This document shows positions 35,278 to 47,317 of a DNA stretch of 64,000 nucleotides, piece by piece. The stretch is from Podaxis mareebaensis (taxonomy: Eukaryota > Basidiomycota > Agaricomycetes > Agaricales > Agaricaceae), in the NCBI GenBank assembly GCA_018524725.1, contig JAEUWP010000282.1, forward strand, positions 59,713 to 123,712, given 5' to 3'. A program made the translations under genes and the position numbers. A model generated the notes under the pieces. The model was not told the origin of the DNA. It made no database searches and saw only the letters and a list, made by a program, of their open reading frames with translations. The stretch's first letter is position 1. Each line of letters begins with the position of its first letter.

Positions 35278-36642
35278 TGTTATGAACCCTCTTAATACAC
35301 CTTGTCACAATATCATCTATAATGCCTTAATCTATGAGCTTGGACTTCCCAATGCCTCCCACTACACCACTCAGGATACAGGTATATCAACTGAAGACCC
35401 CATTCACTATTGCAATAAAGTTTTTATCAATTATTGCCTTTCCAGCTATACATCTTTATTCTTAGAAGACTGGCTGACATCTGGACCACTATTCTACTCC
35501 ACTGACCATATGATGACCAAAATCCTATGCATTACTTGGGAGAATGCTCCCTTCACTCATATCTTTGATCCCAATAGGTTATACATTCAAACCATCCATA
35601 ATAACTTCAATTCTGCCTGGACTTACAGTTGGAAGATGATTCCTTATACTGGAGAACCCATTATATTCCTCCACTCCTATATGATGTATCTGTCTAAAGT
35701 TGTTCCCTATATTATCAAATACAAAGTCATTCATAGACTTTACTTCTGTAAAGTAGAAGTCTACTGCCTTGACCCTAACTCCAACAAACCTCTGGCTATC
35801 CCTCCCCATCATTCACAGCTTCCTCCCCTCTACAGTATTGACTCTAATATCTCTGGCATCAATGAGTCAGAACCTGCTACAGATCCTCCTCTATATCCAC
35901 CTCCCTACATCACTACAGACATTTCCTCATCATCATTGCCATCATCCTCACTACACTGCAGCCCAATGTATGAGTCAGACTCTACAGACTCATCCCCCAT
36001 TAGAAACTTCACCATTCCCAGTTCTGCCTCATCTCCAAACTTATATTCCTCCAATTCTACTGATAGACACCTTCACCCTGATATGGGCTTGTAAGATATC
36101 TCTAGTAAATAGTTCTCTCTTATTTTTACTACTACAGACTCTTTATCTCATATTCTTGTATTCTGTCCAAACTCTGACTTGAACTATTTCCATATCTAGT
36201 TAGTTTCCTTTCTTGACTAGTTTCTATCTTTGTCTTAGTTTCTATTCTCATCTTGCTCTGCTCTGTAGTTATACTTCTATTAACTCTTAGACTTATAGCC
36301 TTACTTCATTATAGTTACCTTTTTAGGGTATTAGAAGTAAAGCTTAAATAGCTGCTCATATACTGGAAGTGCAAGCTTCTTATATTCTCAAATCTCAAGT
36401 TATTATTTACCTTTAACTTCTAATTGATATTAGTCCATGATTAGTGTGGTAGTAAATGTCTTATTGGTCATACTCTCAACTGATAGGCATTTGACCTCTT
36501 AAGTGTGCTTAACTGGACACTTATCTTGCTACCTTCTTATTGTGATCTTTCTTGCTAGATCCTAGCACCTCTGCAAACCATCTAGTGAGATAGCTACCCC
36601 CTAGCAAAGCTTAAGTGACTGGTGATAAGGACTAACCTAACA
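35278..36642 (+). mobile_element. Solo LTR 1 (CpG-free copy)
   Basis: It starts TGTTATGAACC and ends CCTAACA, 1365 bp, flanked by the 5 bp duplication TCCTG (35273-35277 and 36643-36647). Copies 2 and 3 share the ends and the full sequence. No internal retroelement region is attached. It carries the reading frame listed next. Confidence 0.88.
35282..36094 (+). CDS. LTR-encoded 270-residue reading frame
   Basis: The frame starts at the fifth base of the LTR and runs through 60 percent of it. Recognisable blocks shared with copies 2 and 3 include ITWENAPFTH, the Asp-Pro after it, IHNNF, WKMIPYTGEP and a Pro/Ser/Asp-rich C-terminus ending HLHPDMGL. No known domain was recognised. It stays open here even though every CpG in this copy has been lost. 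In a full-length element it could be the C-terminal part of a protein that begins in the internal region, because the frame is also open at the LTR's first bases (T-GTT-ATG). Expression is unknown. Confidence 0.55.
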   Translation: MNPLNTPCHNIIYNALIYELGLPNASHYTTQDTGISTEDPIHYCNKVFINYCLSSYTSLFLEDWLTSGPLFYSTDHMMTKILCITWENAPFTHIFDPNRLYIQTIHNNFNSAWTYSWKMIPYTGEPIIFLHSYMMYLSKVVPYIIKYKVIHRLYFCKVEVYCLDPNSNKPLAIPPHHSQLPPLYSIDSNISGINESEPATDPPLYPPPYITTDISSSSLPSSSLHCSPMYESDSTDSSPIRNFTIPSSASSPNLYSSNSTDRHLHPDMGL

Positions 36643-36780
36643 TCCTGTGCAAAAAGCTTTAAGTACTGTGCAAGATACTGTAGATCTCTCATACAAAAAA
36701 CTTTAAGTATCACACAAGATACTGTGGATCTCTCACACAAAAAACTTTAAGTACTATACAAGATACTGTAGATCTCCCAC
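36643..36780 (+). repeat. Tandem repeat of about 46 bp, three units
   Basis: The units contain AAAACTTTAAGTA, then CAAGATACTGT and GATCTC, with small variations. It continues the array at 35233. Confidence 0.65.
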
Positions 36781-36885
36781 ATGTATTATTGAGGTTTGTT
36801 CACAAAAAAAAAACATATATCTTAATTCCATTGTTTTTTTTCTCTTTACCTTCTACATCTGAGTCACTCTTTTTTGTTATCCCCA

Positions 36886-38294
36886 TGTCATCTGTCTCTA
36901 CTGATCAATCACCTGAACTGCCTCCATGTCATCAGAAAGAATCAAAGGCCAAAGCAGTATATATTAAATCCTCTGATGTTGAGAAAGAGGTGAGATTTCA
37001 TTATGCATTCAGAAAAATTGGCACTGACTTGAATTAGGTTGACTTCTTTGATAAATCTGACAATTCAATGAGTCTTCCAGCCCCAAGTCAAATTTGAGTA
37101 TACAAAGCTGGGACTATGAGTACTTCCACAGCCTATAAGAAAGCACAGAAAATTATCAACTCACTTGCCACTGCCACTTCCAATGCATGCTCACTTGCAA
37201 CAGATGAAGACCTGGAGCATACTCATAAAGAGACTAATGCTGGTCTGAAACATTATAGGAAATCATCAATAAAGACCATCACATCAGTTTCTACTCATCT
37301 AGGACTAGTAATACCTATCTCCAAGCCCAAGCCCAAGCCTAGGCTTGTTGTGAATTGCCTTATCATCCTGCTTCCTTTAAGGGCCTCTAGATTGACTTCC
37401 AAAGTTCATAATTCCAGTCATTTTAGAACCTCACACTTGACTGATATCAATTTCAAGTACACCAATAGCCTAGAGCATTATATCAGTGCAATCATCTTAC
37501 TCTCATTTAGTATTGATTGGATAATTATAGATTTTATTCTTATCTTATCCTTTTCTAATCTATCTCTATTCAAAATGAACATAAGAACACATTTTTGTAT
37601 CACAATGAAAGGCAATATTTTTTACATGATTATGCTAACCTGGACTCCCTTCTCAATCAACTCAAGAACTCACATCTTTGTAACCAGGATCTTAACATCA
37701 ACCACTTAGCTGATTGCAAGCTAGCAGTCATGATGGATTGCTTAGCTGGTAAACTATTAATAATTAACAAAACATAGTCAAATGAGGAGCTGACCACCTA
37801 TTTCATAGAGTTATTTCCTGAGGTTTTTATTTAGTATAAGCAGTGTATTGACCTATACATCAGCACTGCTAGTGAGTCTAGTGGTAGCCTATTTGAGAGG
37901 TGCCCTTAGTACCTCATTGACTCTAGATATAGGAAGTTTAATGTCATCTACTTTAAAGATATGAATACTCTAAATGGCAAGCAGGTCATCAAGTATATAT
38001 TGAAATAGAAAACAGGTGATGGAAAACAGAAGTTATTCCTTAGTAAGTCTCTTAATCTATCTTATTGATTATTTACTCAGTGCTTTTTCAGCTCTCAATG
38101 TACAGATTCCTGAACATCTTGAAGAATTTCTAGACCTAGATAATGGAGATTCAGACTCATTGTCTCAAGAGGTCATAGGCATCAAATATGAGATTATTGA
38201 GCTAAGCTCTGACATTGAGGATGATAGTAAGTCTTCCTATATTTGTTACTTCTCTATTGACATAGCTAATTACATATATCAGAACCCAATATAA
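36886..38294 (+). pseudogene. Unidentified repeat-encoded protein remnants
   Basis: Open frames at 36886-37037, 37116-37709, 37595-37777 and 38016-38294 lie in different frames on the same strand. Segments such as LNINHLADCKLAVMMDCLAG and the acidic EEFLDLDNGDSDSLSQE look protein-derived. I do not recognise the family. They sit inside the CpG-free block and are broken by stops, so I treat them as a dead transposon gene. Confidence 0.35.
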
Positions 38295-38809
38295 ATATAT
38301 ATGTCTGTCTACTATATAAGAAGCCCAGGCTTGTAGGAAATAATAGTGTGTTCCTTATTTTTTCTCAATTATTAACTAATAATTATTTAGTTAGTGTCTG
38401 AAAGTAAGATAGCAATCTCAACCCTCATTTCCAGTCCCTTAGTACCTAATATCTCCACTGCATCCTCAACTCCTGTTCTGGTCAAGCATACAGTAAGTCC
38501 TTTCTGGGTAACTGGAGATCTATTTGCATAGTTCTCATCATTGCTGATTATTAGCAACACATCTTCTGACCTCTTCACTGGACCTTCAATGAAGTAGCCT
38601 ATAGTTGACAATGATAACATTGATTTTCTGTTGTAATGAAGTCACCTGACATGGATATCATACTTATCTGCTCTTGATATCTTACTAGCCTTTATGGATA
38701 ATATACCTAAATATCTAGCTTACAGTCATTTTTACAAATATACTAGAACTTATCTAATAAATATACCATTAGTTTGTAAAACTATTTTATAACATCTCAC
38801 ATGGCCTCA

Positions 38810-39005
38810 ACTTTGTGTGTGGCTTTATAATATTTGTGTAGCTTCAATTTTGTGTATAGTTTTATGATATTTTGCACAGCTCTAATTTTGTATGTAGCTT
38901 TATAATGTTTTGCATAGCCTTAATTTGCATGTGGCTTTATAATATTTTGTATATGGCTTTATAATATTTTATATACAGCTTTATAATATTTGTATATAGG
39001 TCATA
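38810..39005. repeat. Degenerate AT-rich tandem repeat
   Basis: Five or six imperfect repetitions of GCTTTATAATATTTTGTATA-like sequence with unit length near 35 bp. No coding signal. Confidence 0.5.
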
Positions 39006-39280
39006 CCTGGTATATGGGCTGCAAATAAACTATATTATATAAACAATCTGATTATTATATAATGATATATCCAATTTCTGCATAGCAACTTGTTTTCATG
39101 TACAAAAGATGTTTCATGCAGGACATTTTATTTTTGTCCATGTTAGAGCACTATAGGCCCCAAAGGATCCTTAGTATTACCAAACAGACCTGTAACACAA
39201 CTTATTGAATACCTGAAGTGTTATGAACCAGCCTGGTACCTCCTGCCACAACGTCATTTATCATGCACTAGTCCACGAGC

Positions 39281-40095
39281 TGTTACGAATATTGCAGACT
39301 CCGAGACCACCGAGGAGACCGAAGAGCCCGAACAGCAGAATTACGAAGAATGGGATTTGATGAAGCACATGATGGTAAGCCTCTGGCAGGAAACCACAGA
39401 GTTGTGACAGACACTTGATTGGGAAATGTGCGAGAAGGTAGACGAAGCGTGTCGTTACCACGGAGTATACTTCCCATGCGATGACAACTTGTAATCAATC
39501 ACTGAACTTACTACTTCCTATTTCAGACACTCTTCTATATTAGGACAAGGTATCAGTTTCGTCTACTCTGTCATATTTATGTTCGCATCAGTTATGTTCG
39601 CTCACGCAGACTTTCACCCTATGACATATGCACTCCTCTTCCCTACTCCATATGCCCTATGCCCATCTGTCTTATGAATTCCTTTCTATATGCCCTCCTC
39701 TTATTCAACTTCTATGTTACTATTGATCTACTTCCTAAAGTAGTCATAGGACTTGTATATGTACACCGCCTGGACATGTAGATTAGCGAAGTCTAATCTT
39801 AACGCGTGTTACCTACTCTTGGGTCTTGAATAAGTCCAAGTCTAACATAGCATGTTAAGTCTACATCTCTTCGCCCTTGCGTGCAGCTTTTCCCTCCAAG
39901 GCTTCTCTTTAGCATCTTGTCCTACAGAGTGTGCAATCTATATGAGTTCGCTGCCTAGAGACAACGTGAACAGCCACCTGAGGTTAAACAGAGCAGCTCC
40001 TTCAGACCTGTATAGGACAAGGACCTCTGCTCGTCTCACTTACAAGGATAGGCTCTGACTTAGGTGTCGCTTAGCCAAAGAAGAACCTTGTAACA
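39281..40095 (+). repeat. Left LTR of the gypsy element
   Basis: Begins TGTTACGAAT and ends CTTGTAACA. It differs from the right LTR at 25 positions by my count, all transitions and no indels. Confidence 0.93.
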
Positions 40096-40394
40096 TCAAG
40101 ATTAGACTTCCCTTGTGTGCCAATCCCACGTTGTAACTTTTGCCCCAACTACCATTCTCAATTGCTTCGCGCTGTGCGTGTAGTCACCCCAAGGTTCTCA
40201 TTGCTTCACGCTGTGCCATTGGGACGTCATTGGTTCTCATTGCTTCACGCTGTGCCTAAACAACACCAAACCCCCCCTTCTTGACTGTAATTCGCCCACT
40301 CATTGTTTGGTGGTCTGACAAGGAAGTCTGTAATACACCCACTCAACGCTTGGTGGTCTGTCGGAAGAAAACCCTCTGACTGTAAATCGCGTCG

Positions 40395-42667
40395 ATGTCT
40401 GTCAAGGTGAAGTGTTCTCGATCATCAGAAATTGAAAGGCGTTCTCGATCAACAGAAATCGAACCCCATTCTCGATTAGCGGAAATTGACGAAAGTTCTT
40501 GATCACCTGAAATTGACGACCCTCAGCCATATGACCATTCTTCTATTTATTCTACCTTATCATCTTCCTGGAATTCCTCGCAGGACAATATTTCTATTTT
40601 CTCCTTAATTCCTCCCAGCCTTCGACACCTCGACCTCACACCTGATCAGATTCAAGAATTGATTCAAGCCCTCGTCGAGAGGAACCTTGAATGTCCTTCC
40701 ACTCCCCCACTCCCCTCACCATTTCAGGAGAAGCAGCCGCTTTATTGGAACAAGTTAGAGCTCAGGAATCTGACAGCAGTGATGAAACAGCCCGACGATC
40801 ACCGTCCCCAATCTCGCCAATCGTCTCTCCAGCTAGAACAAGACCTCTGAGAAGAGTCAGATCTCTTAACCTTGATGAAGTTGCCCCTTGGGAACTGTGA
40901 CTTACTGCCAATATTAGAGGAAGAAGAGAAGCAGCTAGAGAACGAAGACAACAAATGTTGACCACTGTCACTATCCCTCCCACTGTTGTACAACCACCTC
41001 AGCAACTCGCTCGACCTCCAAGTGCAGCCTCAATTCCACCCCTGTACCAGCAACAACCATCTCAACACCCTACTCCCACTCCCCAGCAGCAAGTTCAACC
41101 ACCCCCACAACTGCAACCACCAGTTCCTAGAACGGACTCCACAGCACCTGTCAATCAAGCCACCACCTTCGCATTTGGAAGCAATATCGTGCCCCTGAAC
41201 CAAAGATTCTTCCAACAACCCCTCTTCATTAACCCTGCAATTCCCGGACATCAAGCAACTGGAATTGTACAAGGAAATCAGGGAAACCTGTCTCAGACTG
41301 GAACAGCTCAGCCAACAAACCTGCCACAAGCAGGAAGCCCTCACCCACCTCCTGGACCACCTCCACCTGGATGACCACCTTCAGGACCAGGACAACCAGG
41401 CCTGAACCCACCACCAGGACCACCAGGAGTACCACCTCTGCCGCCACCAGGAGCACCACCCCCAGGACCTCCCGCACCAGGACAACCAGGAGCACCTCCA
41501 CCAGGTTTCAGTTTTCCCCAACAAGCACAAATGCCTGCTGCCCCTTCCACACCAAAGTATGAAGCACCACCCTTGTATGAAGGAGACCCATGGAAATACT
41601 TGGCATGGAAACAGCAGTGTGCCCTGTACATCATTGCCAACCAGCATAAGTTCCCTACCAACCATGATGCCATCATATTCATGCTCTACTACATTGGAGG
41701 AGCAGTGGAACCATGGAAAACAGAATACCTCCGCCAACATAACTTCAATGGAGTACTACATCTTGGAACATTCAACACATTCCAAGACAAGCTCGACAGA
41801 GTCTTCCTCCCTTACAACTACACTGAAGACGCTCTCCGACGACTCCACACTCTCAAGCAAAAACGAAGACCAGTGGACCAGTACATCTCTGAGTTCAAAG
41901 TCCTTGCAACCCAAACAGGGATGGTCAACCCACAAGAACTCATCTACAGGTTCAGAGAAGGACTGGACTTCGAAATTGGCCTCAAAACCATTGCCCTTAG
42001 ACCCAGACTGGACATTGACATCTGGTTCGAAGCAGCAAGAGCAGTGGAAGAACAACACTGCATGGAGAACAACTATTGAGCTAGCCATGCCCGAGAACGA
42101 ACCAATAGAGCTGTACCCCAACCGAAGAAGAAGGCATCCTACAATATGAATTGGTCACAAAGCCAGACATATAAAGATCCATACGCCATGGATGTGGATA
42201 ACTTGGCACTGGCACTCTCTGAAATCGTGCTTGAAGAAGACTATTCCTTGGAAGAAGAATCCAATGTGGAAGTCAATGAGGTTGAAGAAAATCAGGACCT
42301 CCTGGAGACATTTCTTCAGAACATCCTCACCCCAAAAATGCGTAATGACCTCAAGCAAGGGAAATGTTTCAACTGCAGACAAACAGGACATTTTGCTTGA
42401 GAATGTCTGAAGAAATCAAATCCGTCGCAATCAATGCAAAACCTACTGCGAAACACCCAAGCAAAGGTTTCCAAGCATAAGCCACCCGCACCCCCTAAAT
42501 TACCCCGTGACAAGGAGAAGCAACAGAAGCGAAAAGCAATGTTTGCCCGGATCAACGAGATAATTCAGGAAGCAGACGATGAAGAAGTCACTGAAATCTT
42601 CACTGAATTCTCAAACTCCACCAGTGCTCAAGCAAAGGAGATCCAGGATTTTGCCTCAGACAACTAG
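40395..42667 (+). pseudogene. Gag of the gypsy element
   Basis: A first frame from ATG 40395 (SSEIERRSRS-type repeats) shifts near 40740 into the main frame. This has a Pro/Gln/Gly-rich stretch (40955-41520) and a retrotransposon gag domain: YEGDPWKYLAWKQQC, then FLPYNYTEDALRRL and YRFREGL. It ends with a CCHC zinc knuckle (CFNC-x4-H-x4-C, 42365-42406) whose aromatic position is a TGA (42398-42400). Another TGA at 42077-42079 and one at 41372-41374 also interrupt the frame. Each stop lies one transition from Arg or Trp codons. Confidence 0.78.
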
Positions 42668-42669
42668 CT

Positions 42670-45600
42670 TCCACGTCTAGATCGTCTAAAGGAAAGAAAG
42701 ATGCACCAAAGGACAATTCTTTTTCCTCCCCTTTTCTATTCTCTAATGGACTGGTTTCTGATTCCTATCCCTGTCCAAAGGACGAAATTATGCCCCCTTC
42801 CTTTTCTCAGAATGAAGTACCCGTTTCTGAATTATGTTTAAAGACTCACCAATCCAACACCTTTTATTGCCCAACCACTGTGCATCTCTCTGAAAAATCT
42901 GTGGAAGACCTTGCACTGATAGACTCCAGAGCAGGACGAGATTTCATCGACCACCAGTTGGTTGAAAAATGGAGCCTGAAAACGTCACCATTGAAGAAGC
43001 CAATCAAAGTCAGGAATGCCGACGGAACCCTGAACAAAGATAAGCAAATCACTCATTTCATTACCCTTGATTTCACCATCTACGGAAAACAAATGAAGAT
43101 GGATTTGCAGGTGATTAATCTAGGACAACCTAGAATAATCTTGGGAATTCCTTGGCTCACTAGGTACAACCCCGACATTGACTGGTTGAAACGAACCCTC
43201 TCATGGAGACATTTGACAGAAAACACCACACTCTCTTTGATAATCGACGACACTCTCTCAGAAATATATGTGAATGAGCTTGAAGAAGATTTCTCCGAGG
43301 AAAACTTCACCGAGATAAATGCCAAGACCTCCTACTCTCAAATACTCGCTCAAACAGGAGAACAAAAGAAGGAGACCAATCCTGAGAAGATAGTTCCCCA
43401 GGAATTTCACGAATATCTCGACCTTTTCTCTCAAAAGAAAAGCGAGAGATTTCCTCCCGCCAGACAATGGGACCACTGGATTGAAACCAAAGAAAGCTTT
43501 ATACCAAAGGCTTTCCCCTCCTACAAGCTCTCCCTTGCTGAAGAAGAGGAGCTCAACAAATTTCTCAAAGAAAACCTTGCGAAAGGATATATCAGACCCT
43601 CGAAATCCCCTATGGCCTCACCATTTTTCTTCATCTCAAAGAAAGATGGAAAACTTAGGCCCTGTCAGGACTATCGCTACCTCAACGAGCATATGGTCAA
43701 AAACGGCTATCCTATTCCTTCAATCCAATCCATACTCAACAAGCTATGAGGCTCGAAATACTTCACCACTCTCGATGTCAGACTCGGCTACAACAATGTT
43801 CATATTGTTGAAGAAGACCAATGGAAAGGAGCATTCTGCACCCACCAAGGATTATTCGAACCCACAGTCATGTTTTTTGGAATGTGCAACAGTCCAGCAA
43901 CATTTCAAAACATGATGGATACCATCCTCACCCCTCTCATTGTGCAGAATAAAGTCATCATTTATATGGATGACATCCTTATCCACGCCCCTACCAAAGC
44001 CGAACTGTGAAAAACAACGAAAGAAGTATTCAAGATCTTATGGAAACACAACCTCTACCTCAAACCAGAGAAATGCGAATTCGAAAAGACGACTCTCACC
44101 TACCTCAGGTTCATCATCTCTCCAAACGAAGTCAAGATGGATCCCACCAAACTGAAAGGAATAGCAGACTGGCCTACACCCAAGACAGTCCGCAACGTAT
44201 GAAAATTCATCAGGTTCTGCAATTTCTATCGCAAATTCATCAAGCATTATGCCCACCTGTCCTTACCCCTTAACGCACTTCTAAAGAAGTCCAACACTCC
44301 TTTTAAATGGACAAAAGAAGCTGATGACGCATTTAGAAAATTAAAGCAACAGTTCCTGGAAGAACCTGTTCTAATTACCCCAGACCCCTCAAAACCATTT
44401 GAAATTCAAACTGATGTGTCCACTTACGCATCTGGAGCAGTTCTCCTCCAGAAAGACTCAAATGGTGTGCTACATCCATGCTTCTACTATTCAAAACCAT
44501 TCTCCCCAGCCAAATGGAATTACCACGTGTTGGAACAAGAATTCCTAGCCATCATCCATGCATTACAAGAATGGCGTCATTACATCGACGGATCACCTTA
44601 CAAAACAACAATATGGATGGATCATGACAACATTATTCATTGGGCCAAACCATCAAAGCTATCAAGACAAACCATTCGATGGTCTGCTGTGATCAGCGCC
44701 CATAAAATCAAGATTCACCATATTCCTGGATCTAAAAACTGCACCGCTGATGCTTTGTCCAGAAGACCAGACCACACCTCAACAAGCAAAGACATGGAAC
44801 TTGAAACAACGAAGGCAGCCATTCCACTAGAGAAGTTTCAGACTAGTGACTTTACCAATGCTAATGTGAATTTAGCTAATTCAGGAGAAAATGGCGAAAT
44901 CAACATCGTGGACCCCAATGTTGAGAATGAAGCCCAAAAAGGGAAGGATGGAACCATAGAACTGGATCAAGAAGGTCACATCCAACTCCCCATGGACTCC
45001 GTGCTTAAGAAGCGCTTATTGCAGCATGTACATGATGCACCAGCTGCAGGACACCCCAGAGTTGCTGAAACCCTCAGGAAACTTCAAGAATACATCACCT
45101 GGCCCAGCATTCGTGCCTACATCACGAACTACATGAAAGGATGCCCCACCTGCCAGCAGTACAAGATCAATAGACAACCCTTGAAGCCTCCCCTCCAACC
45201 GATTCCAGGTCCCCGATCATCCCGGCCTTTCGCCTAGATGTCCATGGACCTCATCACCAACCTCCCCGAATCCAACAGATATGATGCAATATTGTCCGTG
45301 GTGGACCACGGTCTCATGAAGGGGATAATCATAGTACCCACTTCCAAATCCACCACTGCCGATCAAATCGCAGACATCTTGATCAAGCATGTGTTCATTT
45401 GCACAGGAATACCTGATAAAATCATTTCGGACAGAGATCCCCAATTCATGGCCAAATTGATACAAGCTATGTTCAAGAAGCTGAACATCGATCACACCCC
45501 CTCGACCGCCTATCACCCTCAGTCGGACAGATCAACCGAACGATTTAATCAAGAAATCGAGATGTACCTATCAGCCTATTGTGCTCAAAATCCCCACACA

Positions 45601-46269
45601 TGGTCTGAACACCTCCCTTTAGTTGAATTCTCCCATAATTCCAGAACACACGCTAATCGCCAGCAAATGCCATTTGAACTTATGTATGGCCACCCCCTCA
45701 AAGCCTTCCCAACTGAGCTAGCACTGACGAACTCCCCATCGGCTGAAGAAAGAATGAACTGGATTATTAATATCCGAGAAGCAGCAAAAATAGCACATGA
45801 GACTTCGCACAAAATTATGACAGAACAGACACAAATGCACATGTTACCAAAAATAGAACCTGGCCAGAAAGTATGGCTCGACGCTTGAAACTTGCCCATT
45901 CAGGTCGCATCAAGGAAAATCGCTGCCCGTTGACTAGGCCCGTTCACTGTCATTAGGAAATGTGGAAATGTATCCTACGAGCTATCTCTTCCCAAGAGCT
46001 GGAAGATCCACAACATCTTTCACGTTCAATATCTCTATCCTGTCACCAAAAACGATGTTTATGGCAAACACTTCTCAAAACCCCCACCTGACCTCATCCA
46101 AGGAGAAGAAGAATGGGAAGTCGAAGCCATAGTGGTGCATCACTACACCAGAAGACGAGGTTTAGAGTTTCTAGTGCATTGGAAGGGATACCCCGATTCG
46201 GAATGAACCTGGCAAAATTCGACAGACCTGCACAATTCCAAGACCCTCCTCAATGCTTATAAACTATGA
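42670..46269 (+). pseudogene. Pol polyprotein of the gypsy element
   Basis: One frame runs from about 42670 to a TGA at 46267. Protease: IDSRAGRDF near 42920 (DSGA-like, Gly changed to Arg). Reverse transcriptase: SPFFFISKKDGKLRPC, then YMDDILIHA near 43965. RNase H: DVSTYASGAVLL near 44413. Integrase: HPRVAETLRKL, CPTCQQYK, SMDLITNLP, SDRDPQF and TERFNQE, giving the zinc-binding and DDE residues. Chromodomain: WEVEAIVVHH, LVHWKGYP near 46110-46205. Seven premature stops (43747, 44008, 44200, 45235, 45886, 45931, 46204) are six TGA and one TAG, each one transition from a sense codon that fits the context. Confidence 0.88.
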
Positions 46270-47317
46270 TACAACCTCCACTGAAGCTCAAGCTACTCGA
46301 ATGTCTTTCACTTCTAATGACACTATAACCACTGACTACCTAACCACTCCAACTTCGAACACCTCTTTTACTCGAGTGTCATCCCAAACTCTCATCTCAG
46401 TTCCACCTACTCCCCTCACCCACAAACTGACACCTTCCCCAGAAGATCGCCCCTCTACCCCCGAGTCCCTCCACTATGAAGAGCAACAAAGACAAGTCAC
46501 TGACATCACAGAAGTCAGGCGCCAAATATCCGAGGTGTTCCAACTACATGAAGCACAAAGCACCCAAAGGCGAACCCTTTCGTCTCATGCCTTACAAGAA
46601 GCAGGTGATGCCGCTCTTTCTGCCACAGTACGACTCGACTCTTTATACAAAGATGCCTTTTCCCAAGCAAGGACCACTCTTGAGTGTGGTAATCAATCAA
46701 CTGAAGTATTCGACTCTTTCAGGTCAACTTGGTTTAATGCAATACATTGCCAGCTCCATGCTAACAGACTGGCCGACAAAGTCAGTGCCTGCTTTACTCA
46801 GGTTATTGACTTGCCAGGACTTGATCAAGAAAGGCAATACCTCCGAGGCACCCACTGCATGGTTCTGCAAGTGTGAGAGGATGTATCTGCTTTTCTCCAC
46901 CCACAAATTGGACTTAGATCTGGCAATGTTACTTGCAACCCCTTGCCCCGATGGAACCAAGGAGCCACTTCAGTACCTGAGCAACTTCATGATGTGGATC
47001 GACAACACACCGAAACAAGAACTTCTGGAGATACAGAGCTTGCTATCACAGACAGCCCTATCCTCACCCTATCCGACCAACACGCCACCTGCTATCAATG
47101 TAGCAATGTGGGTCATAGGGCAGATCAATGCGACAGATACTATTGCCCCTTCTGCTGCCACTATGCCCCTGGACACTACCAGAAGTACTGTTTTCTCAAT
47201 CCCATCAGAACCGGCCCGCCATTCCACTATGCCAGAATCCTCGCCGACCAAGCCCAGCTCGCCATGGCCAGACTCACCGAACATGCCGTCATTACTGGGC
47301 AGCAGGATGGTGGATGA
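46253..47317 (+). pseudogene. Downstream frame A with zinc knuckle
   Basis: It starts at ATG 46253, overlapping the end of pol by 17 nt. It is Ser/Thr/Pro-rich at first, then helical (RRQISEVFQLHEAQ), and after a single TGA at 46874 continues to a cysteine-rich module: CYQCSNVGHRADQC followed by CPFCC and HYQKYC. The first part resembles a CCHC knuckle with altered spacing. A cysteine module after the integrase is unusual for gypsy elements. It overlaps frame B over about 840 bp. Confidence 0.55.

Larger units (their letters stand above)
32047..39251. other. CpG-free block of 7.2 kb
   Basis: Reading line by line, I found no CG dinucleotide between 32045-32046 and 39252-39253. The block is AT-rich but still contains many C and G bases, so base composition alone does not explain this. 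It covers the pogo remnant, one complete solo LTR and unidentified repeat remnants. Much of 31950-33500 and 38300-39200 carries no recognisable coding sequence. Confidence 0.9.

Noticed and set aside
35282..36094. Treating the LTR-encoded frame as a host gene family of three tandem copies
   Set aside because: TG...CA ends, 5 bp target duplications and nesting show that the repeated unit is an LTR; the frame belongs to a retroelement.
41376..41520. Pro/Gly-rich stretch read as a collagen-like host protein
   Set aside because: It is in frame with the retroelement gag domain downstream and is best seen as its linker.
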